A stretch of DNA of 12,203 bases from Actinomycetota bacterium (GTDB lineage Bacteria > Actinomycetota > Rubrobacteria > Rubrobacterales > Rubrobacteraceae), in contig JAIVIG010000035.1 in the NCBI GenBank assembly GCA_020200675.1, positions 1 to 12,203 on the forward strand, in the 5' to 3' direction. Every line of letters begins with the position of its first letter. Position 1 is the first letter of the stretch. Under the pieces are notes generated by a model. That model did no database searches. It was not told where the DNA came from and saw nothing but the letters and a program-made list of their open reading frames with translations. The position numbers and the translations under genes were made by a program. Below are positions 7,592 to 12,203 of this stretch, one piece after another.

Positions 7592-7945
7592 CTAATCACC
7601 GGATCTTTCGGCCTCTTTGGAGACCTCTTCATAGTACGAGGAGAGGGAGTCGACGAAGCCGTCGTAGGCGTGCAGCGACTCCCGGGACAGCTCCAGAAGG
7701 GCTTCCCGATGCTTCCGGATCTGGTCCGCCAGGCTCTGCATCGTGTGGCAGTTGAGCTCCGCCTGGATCTCGGCCTGGGCCCTGAGCAACTCCAGGTTGC
7801 TCTCGAAGAGGTTCCGAACAAACCGGGAGTTGGACTCCCGCACCGCGGCGGTGTTCTCCATGGCCGTCTCGTAGGAGCCCCACATCGTCTGCGCCATCCT
7901 CTCGACGGCCTCGTTGACCTTGTCCGCGTCGTCTCTGGGTATCAT
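7592..7945 (-). CDS. Small all-helical protein, possibly phasin-like
   Basis: I do not recognise this 117-residue protein with certainty. It has no glycine- or proline-rich segment, signal peptide or membrane span and looks entirely alpha-helical and amphipathic. Heptad-like spacing runs through 'RNLFESNLELLRAQAEIQAE' (about residues 44-63) and on through 'LADQIRKHREALLELSRESLHAY'-type sequence to the end. This resembles phasin-family (polyhydroxyalkanoate granule-associated) or other coiled-coil proteins, but no diagnostic motif is present. The ATG is well supported: TAAGGAG lies eight bases upstream. The gene is divergent from the nitrile hydratase-like operon, with about 125 bases between the two starts, so the two may share control. 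A single Cys (in 'ELNCHT') is the only reactive residue of note. It is real on ribosome site and composition; the function is open. Confidence 0.75.
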   Translation of the reverse strand: MIPRDDADKVNEAVERMAQTMWGSYETAMENTAAVRESNSRFVRNLFESNLELLRAQAEIQAELNCHTMQSLADQIRKHREALLELSRESLHAYDGFVDSLSSYYEEVSKEAERSGD

Positions 7946-7976
7946 GCTTCGTTCTCCTTACCCGTTCCTTCGCAAG

Positions 7977-7984
7977 ATCCTACC
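7977..7984 (-). promoter_or_regulatory. Candidate -10 region for the phasin-like gene (GGTAGGAT on minus strand)
   Basis: TAGGAT on the minus strand lies about 31 bases before the ATG and is preceded by GG. No -35 hexamer at normal spacing is visible. Low certainty. Confidence 0.25.
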
Positions 7985-8011
7985 ATTTATGGCGGCTTTC
8001 TACCCCCGGAA

Positions 8012-8040
8012 TTGAGCCCGACTCCGTAGTTTGGTATACA
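8012..8040 (+). promoter_or_regulatory. Promoter of the nitrile hydratase-like operon
   Basis: TTGAGC (8012-8017) and TATACA (8035-8040) are 17 bases apart. The start point would be about 8047, and a strong GGGAGGAGG ribosome site follows at 8057-8065. This is one of the best sigma-70-type promoters in the window. Confidence 0.6.
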
Positions 8041-8055
8041 ACCCCGTACTACCGG
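8024..8055. promoter_or_regulatory. Imperfect inverted repeat over the -10 and start point (possible operator)
   Basis: CCGTAGT (8024-8030) and ACTACCGG (8048-8055) are inverted copies with one extra base, separated by 17 bases. They bracket the -10 and the predicted start point. The centres are about 24-25 bases apart, wider than usual for a single dimeric repressor. This is a possibility only. Confidence 0.22.
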
Positions 8056-8071
8056 CGGGAGGAGGATGCGT

Positions 8072-8374
8072 ATGACGGGGGTGCACGACCTCGGCGGTTC
8101 GCCCGGTGCGGGCCCCATAGACAAGAGCCAGCACGAGACGGAGGACTGGGAGCGCCTCGCGGACGCCGTCACCATCGCCCTGGACAAGAAGGGCATCAAA
8201 ACGACCGACGAACACCGGCGAGCCCTGGAGAGCCTCGACCCTAAGCGGTACAGAGAGCTCGGCTACTACGAACGTTGGATAGCCGCGACCGAGCTACTCC
8301 TCGTCGAAAAAGGCATCCTCACCCGCGAGGAGATAGACCAAAAAGCCGCCGAGCTCGAGGAGAGATGGAGATGA
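8072..8374 (+). CDS. Nitrile hydratase / thiocyanate hydrolase beta subunit, N-terminal-half polypeptide
   Basis: This 100-residue protein corresponds to the N-terminal helical half of nitrile hydratase beta. It has the family opening 'GVHDLGGSPGAGPI' and then 'YYERWIAATELLLVEKGILT', the helices that wrap around the alpha subunit. In ordinary nitrile hydratase this half is fused to an SH3-like half in one chain of about 220 residues. Here the second half is the next gene, overlapping by ATGA, as in thiocyanate hydrolase (scnB-scnA-scnC) and the toyocamycin enzyme. Two ATGs are possible: 8066 touches the ribosome site directly, while 8072 lies six bases after GGGAGGAGG and is preferred. Nitrile hydratase activators (P15K/NhlE type) resemble this half, so a cobalt-loading role is the main alternative. 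The downstream partner genes favour a structural subunit. Confidence 0.82.
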   Translation: MTGVHDLGGSPGAGPIDKSQHETEDWERLADAVTIALDKKGIKTTDEHRRALESLDPKRYRELGYYERWIAATELLLVEKGILTREEIDQKAAELEERWR

Positions 8375-8727
8375 CGCCCGCGAAGTTCGAGCCGGGAGAC
8401 CGCGTCCGGGTACGCGCCGACGGGCGGCCCGGACACGTCCGCACCCCCGGCTACGTCAGGGGCAAGACCGGCCGGATCGAGAGGGTCCTCGGCGCGTTCA
8501 AAAACCCGGAGTCCCTGGCCTACGGTGGATCCGGGCTGCCCGAAAAACCGCTCTATAAGGTCGGCTTTCGCCAGACCGACCTGTGGGACGGATACGCGGG
8601 CCGGGCGCAGGACGCCCTCTACGTGGACCTTTACGAGCACTGGCTGGAACCGGCCTTGAGAAGCAGTCAGCCGTCAGCTGTCAGCCATCAGCTAGAGGAC
8701 GATCAGGGTCGCACCAGAAGGAGATGA
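8371..8727 (+). CDS. Nitrile hydratase / thiocyanate hydrolase beta subunit, C-terminal SH3-like polypeptide
   Basis: The 118-residue product matches the C-terminal SH3-like half of nitrile hydratase beta. It opens with 'FEPGDRVRVR', has the signature 'GHVRTPGYVRGKTGRIE' (its Arg residues contact the oxidised active-site cysteines in known structures), then 'FKNPESLAYGGSG', 'LYKVGFRQTDLW' and 'ALYVDLYEHWLEPA'. GAGGAG (8357-8362) lies eight bases before ATG 8371, which overlaps the upstream stop as ATGA; ATG 8365 is a second option. The family domain ends at 'HWLEPA' near residue 98. The last 20 or so residues (S, Q, H, R-rich) are encoded by the TCAGCNN heptad repeat and following DNA, so the native stop has probably been displaced. 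Together with its neighbours it should form a three-chain cobalt hydratase or hydrolase. Confidence 0.84.
   Translation: MTPAKFEPGDRVRVRADGRPGHVRTPGYVRGKTGRIERVLGAFKNPESLAYGGSGLPEKPLYKVGFRQTDLWDGYAGRAQDALYVDLYEHWLEPALRSSQPSAVSHQLEDDQGRTRRR
8667..8694 (+). repeat. Heptad repeat TCAGCNN x4, left arm
   Basis: Four uninterrupted 7-base units: TCAGCCG, TCAGCTG, TCAGCCA, TCAGCTA. They lie inside the 3' end of the second nitrile hydratase-like gene and are read there as coding sequence. An inverted set is at 8802-8829. Confidence 0.85.
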
Positions 8728-8801
8728 CCAAACGTGTGAATCGGAGCTACGCTACAGCAGATCTGCGGCACAACCATCCGACGCCCGTACACACCGGCGA
8801 A

Positions 8802-8829
8802 AAGCTGATAGCTGAAGGCTGATAGCTGA
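8802..8829 (-). repeat. Heptad repeat TCAGCNN x4, right arm, inverted
   Basis: Read on the minus strand the units are TCAGCTA, TCAGCCT, TCAGCTA, TCAGCTT. Aligned with the left arm, 22 of 28 positions agree. The 107 bases between the arms hold the end of the upstream gene and non-coding sequence. The element ends 16 bases before the alpha-subunit ribosome site AGGGAGG (8844-8850). Confidence 0.85.
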
Positions 8830-8854
8830 TCGCTTCCGACCGAAGGGAGGAATG

Positions 8855-9511
8855 ATGAGCGGCACACATCACGACCTCGAAGAGCACGGCCACGAGGGCG
8901 TAAAGCCGAGCGCGGAGGCCGGACGCCATGCCGCGCGCATCAGAGCCATCGAGGCACTCCTCGTCGAGAAAGGCATTCTGGCCGAAGAAGACGTGCGACG
9001 GCAGATCGAGTACATGGAAGCCCGCTCGCCGGCCAACGGAGCGAGGCTCGTGGCCCGGGCCTGGGTCGATCCCGGGTTCAAGGCCCTTCTCCTCTCCGAC
9101 ACCAAAGCCGCCGCCCTGGAGCTCGGCATAGACGCCTCCGGCCCCGTCGAGTTCGTCACGGTCAAGAACACACCCGAGGTTCACAACCTCATCGTCTGCA
9201 CCCTCTGCTCCTGCTACCCGCGGGCCATCCTCGGCCGCCCGCCCGACTGGTACAAGAGCTTCAATTACCGCTCGCGCGCCGTGAACGAGCCCCGCGCCGT
9301 CGTGCGCGAGTTCGGCCTGGAGATCCCCGAAGACATCGAAGTCGTCGTCCACGACAGCTCGGCAGACGTCCGCTACCTCGTCCTGCCGATGCGTCCGCCC
9401 GGCACGGAGGGCATGGGCGAGGAGAAGCTTGCCGGCCTCGTAACGCGCGACTGCCTGATCGGGGTCTCCGTGCCAGGCTTCGAGGGTGTAAGGGATAGTG
9501 CCGTTGGGTAA
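8855..9511 (+). CDS. nthA: Cobalt-type nitrile hydratase alpha subunit / thiocyanate hydrolase gamma subunit
   Basis: This subunit carries the metal centre that hydrates nitriles to amides, or hydrolyses thiocyanate to carbonyl sulfide and ammonia. The 218-residue product has the claw-setting motif V-C-T-L-C-S-C (C115, C118, S119, C120 from this start). The Thr after the first Cys marks the Co(III) form; iron enzymes have Ser. It is followed by 'YPRAILGRPPDWYKS', 'RAVNEPRAVVREFG', and 'RYLVLPMRPPGTEGM' with 'LVTRDCLIGV' near the end, all typical of the family. Typical Co nitrile hydratases have Trp after 'CSCYP', here Arg, which may affect substrate choice. ATG 8855 sits four bases after GGAGG; ATG 8852 is also possible. 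It is the third gene of the operon, 127 bases behind the second gene because of the repeat element. Family certain, substrate open. Confidence 0.9.
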   Translation: MSGTHHDLEEHGHEGVKPSAEAGRHAARIRAIEALLVEKGILAEEDVRRQIEYMEARSPANGARLVARAWVDPGFKALLLSDTKAAALELGIDASGPVEFVTVKNTPEVHNLIVCTLCSCYPRAILGRPPDWYKSFNYRSRAVNEPRAVVREFGLEIPEDIEVVVHDSSADVRYLVLPMRPPGTEGMGEEKLAGLVTRDCLIGVSVPGFEGVRDSAVG

Positions 9512-9514
9512 TCG

Positions 9515-10347
9515 CTAGCCCCGCGCCGAAGCACTCAGCAGTGGCTTACCCTTCTTGAGCAGCTCGGAGAAGTCTTCGGCCGGCAGCGGTTCGCCGCAGT
9601 AGTAGCCCTGTACCCGGTCGCAGCCGTGCTTACGCAGGTAGGCCAGTTGCTCTTCGTTCTCCACGCCTTCGGCGATCACCTTGAGGCGCAGGTTGTGCGC
9701 GAGACCGATGATGGTACTTACGATGGCCGCATCGTCGGAGTCGGTAGTGAGGTCCCGGACAAACATCTGATCTATCTTCAAGGTGTCGAGCGGGAAACGC
9801 TTCAGGTAAGAGAGCGCGGAGTAGCCGGTGCCGAAGGCGTCTATGGAGAGCTTGAGGCCCATGAACACTCTCAACTCGTTCAGCATAGCGCTGCTGAGTT
9901 TATGTCTTCCATGAGGAGGCTCTCGGTGAGTTCCAGCTCCAGGCAACCCGGGTCCAGTCCGGTTTCGTCTAGAATCCGGGCGAGCCTGTCCGCCAGATCC
10001 TGCTGTTTGAACTGGCGGGGAGAGAGATTTACCGCTATGCGTAAAGGAGGCAGGTCGGCGTCTCTCCAGGCTCTGGCCCGGGCGCAGGCGGCGCGCAACA
10101 CCCACTCTCCCACGGGAACTATGAGACCGCTCTCCTCAAGCACGTGGATGAACTCGGCCGGGGGTACCAGGCCCGCACGCGGGTGCCGCCACCGGAGTAG
10201 AACTTCGGCGCCTACGATCCAGCCGGTCTTCAGGTCCACCTGGGGCTGGTAGAGGAGCACGAACTCATTCCGCTCCAAGGCGCCTCGCATGCTGCTCTCC
10301 AGGGCAAGGCGCTCAAAGGCCTGGGCGTTCATCTCCGGTGTGTGGAA
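9515..10347 (-). pseudogene. Detached and frameshifted EAL (c-di-GMP phosphodiesterase) domain
   Basis: This is the C-terminal half of the GGDEF-EAL protein upstream, cut off by a TAG at 10350-10348. Translation beyond the TAG continues in the same frame as F-H-T-P-E-M-N-A-Q-A-F-E, the normal linker. The EAL domain follows: 'LYQPQVDLKTG', 'GAEVLLRWRHP' (EVL form of the signature, Glu kept), 'VNLSPRQF' and 'ELTESLLMEDINSAA'. It then runs into TGA at 9882-9880. Homology resumes one frame over at about 9886 as 'MLNELRVFMGLKLSIDAFGTG', so about one base is missing. Downstream 'LKID', 'AEGVE' and 'VQGY' are kept. The conserved DDFG is DAFG (Ala codon 9838-9836), removing a metal-binding Asp. An ATG at 10332 could start a stub, but an active enzyme is very unlikely. 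The stop lies three bases from the end of the convergent alpha-subunit gene. Confidence 0.88.
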
Positions 10348-12090
10348 CTAGTAGTTGTTGCGCCCCGACTGCTTGGCATGGTACATGGCGACGTCAGCGT
10401 CCCGTACCAGATCGTCGCCCAGGCTCGGAGGACTGGTTGCGATGCCGATGCTGTTGGTCACGAAGACCTCTTGACCGTCGAGGTCGATGACTCGAGATAG
10501 AGCGTCGATTATCTTCTGTGCTACGAGGGCGGCGTCCTGCCCGTCGCTGAGGTCTTCGAGGATGATGCTGAATTCGTCTCCCCCCATGCGGGCGACGGTG
10601 TCGACCTCCCGCACGCAACCACGCAGGCGCTCCGCCACGTTCTTCAGCAGCAGGTCGCCGGAAGCGTGACCCAGCGTATCGTTGACAGCTTTGAAGCGGT
10701 CGAGGTCGAGAAACATGAGCGCCACAGGGTTGTTGTTTCGATCGGCCCGGGCCAGGGCCTCGACGAGTCGGTCATGAAACAGCACCCGGTTTCCGAGCCC
10801 GGTCAGGTGGTCGTAGCGCGCCATGTACGCCAACCGCTCCTCATCCCGTTTGCGCTCGGTGATGTCGATGATTGCATGCACCGCTCCCTGGAAGTGCCCG
10901 TCAGCGTCCGTAACGGGGGTCGCCGAGGCCGAGAGGTGCTTTCTCTTGCCGCCCCTGGGGGTTATGGTGATCTCGTAGGAACCGCCGGCGCCGTTCCCGC
11001 TCAAGGCCCTCTGTCGCAGGAGTTCCCTCTGCCCCTGTTGGTCCACGAACTCGAGCAGCGACCTTCCGACTAGCTCCTGGGGCGCAACCTCGAAGATCGC
11101 GGCGTAAGCAGCGTTGCAGTAGGTTATCTTCTCCTGGGCGTCGATAATCCCGAACCCCTCCTGAACGGTCTCGACGAGCATGCGGTACTTCTCCTCGGAC
11201 TCCTGCAGCGCTTCCTCCGCCTTCTTGCGCTCGGTTATATCGCGGGCTATCGTCGAGTAGCCGACTGTGTTGCCGGAGGAGTCCCGGATCTGGGAGATGG
11301 TCAAGGCGACGTCGATTAGCCTGCCGTTCTTGTCCATGTGGACGGTCTCATGGGTCTTGACACTCTCCCGCTGCCTCAACTTCTCGAGGACCTTTAGCAG
11401 CTCGTTGGAGCGCTCAGGCGGGACTAGGATGAATCCGTATTCTCCCACGACCTCCTCGGCCGTGTAACCGTAGAGCTTCTCGGCGCCCGAGTTCCAGCTT
11501 GTAATGACACCGTCCAACGATCTGCCGATAATCGCATCATCCGAGGACTCCACGACGGCCGCCAGCTGCAACCGCGCCTCGTTCTCTCGCCTGCGCCGGT
11601 CTTCTTGCTTGCGCCACTCCTCCTGCCTGCGCCGGTTTACGACGAACTGGACATAGGCTAGGAAGGCTACGAGCGCCGCCGCGACCAGCCCGCGGTTCAA
11701 AAGCTCCTCGATCCGCAATGGGAAGAGCGTCTCGAGAAAGCCTCCCCTCTCGAAAACGTAGGCTTGCAGGACAGATTGCGCCACCCAAAACAGTGCGACG
11801 AGGGCGATGCCTACCGGCAACAGACGCCTCTCCACGCCAACGTCCCCGCGGCGCAACCTACCCGCCGCCTCCCCGGTCTCCCGGGCGAGGTAACCCATCC
11901 ACCCCCCGACGCGAGCCGCCACGCCGCTACCGAAGAACAGTATCGCCGCAAGTGCTGCGAGAACCACCGCAAAAGCGAGGAGGATCAGGGTCTGGGTCCG
12001 TCCGAGAACCTGGGTGGTCTCCTGAGACCTCGCGCCCTGCAGGCTCCTCTGCGCCTGCACCTCTTCGTCCAGCACGCCCTCTAAGTACAA
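10348..12090 (-). CDS. Membrane-bound PAS-PAS-GGDEF diguanylate cyclase, truncated from a GGDEF-EAL protein
   Basis: The protein would make c-di-GMP from two GTP at the inner face of the membrane. In its 580 residues: three hydrophobic segments (about 34-54, 90-113, 134-152), a charged coiled linker, PAS1 (about 174-290, ending 'ARDITERKK'), PAS2 (about 300-415, ending 'IDITERKRDEE'), and GGDEF (about 424-580). The catalytic 'GGDEF' is at 503-507, and the inhibitory I-site RxxD (R494-D497) lies five residues before it, so the cyclase domain looks complete and product-regulated. It ends exactly at 'SGRNNY', where relatives continue into EAL: a CAG-to-TAG change makes the stop. The start is doubtful: TTG at 12090 (or GTG 12075) has no ribosome site, the frame stays open to a TAA at 12165-12163, and a transposase gene begins 48 bases away on the other strand. 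The 5' end may therefore be lost. Confidence 0.82.
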   Translation of the reverse strand: MYLEGVLDEEVQAQRSLQGARSQETTQVLGRTQTLILLAFAVVLAALAAILFFGSGVAARVGGWMGYLARETGEAAGRLRRGDVGVERRLLPVGIALVALFWVAQSVLQAYVFERGGFLETLFPLRIEELLNRGLVAAALVAFLAYVQFVVNRRRQEEWRKQEDRRRRENEARLQLAAVVESSDDAIIGRSLDGVITSWNSGAEKLYGYTAEEVVGEYGFILVPPERSNELLKVLEKLRQRESVKTHETVHMDKNGRLIDVALTISQIRDSSGNTVGYSTIARDITERKKAEEALQESEEKYRMLVETVQEGFGIIDAQEKITYCNAAYAAIFEVAPQELVGRSLLEFVDQQGQRELLRQRALSGNGAGGSYEITITPRGGKRKHLSASATPVTDADGHFQGAVHAIIDITERKRDEERLAYMARYDHLTGLGNRVLFHDRLVEALARADRNNNPVALMFLDLDRFKAVNDTLGHASGDLLLKNVAERLRGCVREVDTVARMGGDEFSIILEDLSDGQDAALVAQKIIDALSRVIDLDGQEVFVTNSIGIATSPPSLGDDLVRDADVAMYHAKQSGRNNY

Positions 12091-12137
12091 ACAGATAAGT
12101 TCTGAGGGGAGTAAGCTGTGGGCTAGAGGAGGAGCCC

Positions 12138-12203
12138 ATGAGACCGATCGAGATCCCTGCGCTTACCCCCAACCAACTCGCTGCGCTGGAGGAGTTGTAC
12201 CGT
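12138..12203 (+). CDS. IS630-type transposase, N-terminal fragment cut by window edge
   Basis: Twenty-two codons from ATG 12138 give 'MRPIEIPALTPNQLAALEEL' and two more residues. To my recollection this is the start of another group of IS630-superfamily transposases ('LT.EQ.AALE.LYR' before the helix-turn-helix). AGGAGG (12127-12132) is placed five bases upstream. It differs from the transposase at the left edge, so two different elements are involved. The end of the element should lie in about 12091-12125, next to the disrupted 5' end of the GGDEF gene, but the inverted repeat cannot be confirmed with one end only. Confidence 0.55.
   Translation, partial: MRPIEIPALTPNQLAALEELYR

Noticed and set aside
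8724..8822. A 32-codon open frame (ATGA overlap with the upstream stop) between the beta-C and alpha genes
   Set aside because: GGAG touches the ATG with no spacer, the product has no recognisable features, and the frame ends inside the right-hand heptad repeat.
8667..8829. CRISPR-like array
   Set aside because: The units are only 7 bases, tandem and without spacers, and the second set is inverted; no cas gene is present.
9506..9551. Stem GGGTAA/TTACCC with an inner hairpin as a terminator between the alpha gene and the EAL remnant
   Set aside because: The outer stem is short with a 34-base loop, the inner stem has a bulge, no T-tract follows, and part lies in the EAL coding sequence.
10348..10350. 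TAG read as an amino acid to give a full GGDEF-EAL protein
   Set aside because: The EAL part has a further frameshift and a lost Asp, so readthrough would not restore an active protein, and nothing here points to a recoded TAG.

Overview
This window reads as chromosomal DNA of a high-GC Gram-positive bacterium, most likely a member of the Rubrobacter lineage or a close relative. The reasons are the high GC content, frequent GTG/TTG starts, a GT81 glucosyl/mannosyl-3-phosphoglycerate synthase next to a GH63 glucosyl/mannosylglycerate hydrolase (a combination known from Rubrobacter), and IS630-type transposase starts. The assignment is inferred from gene content, not from a marker gene.

Layout. 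The left edge (1-75, minus strand) is the first 25 codons of an IS630-like transposase. Next is accC, the biotin carboxylase of acetyl-CoA carboxylase (272-1609, +). It converges on a two-gene minus-strand unit: surE (2986-2189), then a PpaX/Gph-like HAD phosphatase (2180-1656) that has lost about 43 internal residues, including HAD motif II. Divergent from surE is a PilB/GspE-type secretion ATPase with an MshEN c-di-GMP-binding N-terminus (3182-4869, +), broken by a net -1 frameshift near 3700. A compatible-solute pair follows: gpgS/mpgS (4967-5986, +), apparently made from a leaderless transcript, and a convergent GH63 hydrolase (7447-6059, -). A strong hairpin separates the two.

A small helical, phasin-like protein (7945-7592, -) is divergent from a three-gene operon (8072-9511, +). 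That operon encodes a cobalt-type nitrile hydratase/thiocyanate hydrolase whose beta subunit is split into two polypeptides. A heptad-repeat element (TCAGCNN x4, inverted on both sides of about 107 bp) sits in the operon. It supplies the C-terminal tail of the second gene and separates it from the alpha gene.

The right third (12090-9515, -) is a membrane-bound PAS-PAS-GGDEF-EAL protein in decay. A CAG-to-TAG nonsense codon separates a complete GGDEF domain from the EAL domain. The EAL domain is frameshifted and has lost one active-site Asp. The 5' end of the gene lies directly against a second IS630-type transposase (12138-12203, +, cut by the window).

Taken together, the central metabolic genes (accC, surE, gpgS, hydrolase, nitrile hydratase-like trio) look intact. 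The regulatory and motility genes (c-di-GMP-binding PilB, GGDEF-EAL) and the HAD phosphatase carry clear lesions. This suggests a segment bounded by insertion sequences where c-di-GMP functions are being lost, unless some of the lesions are sequencing errors.
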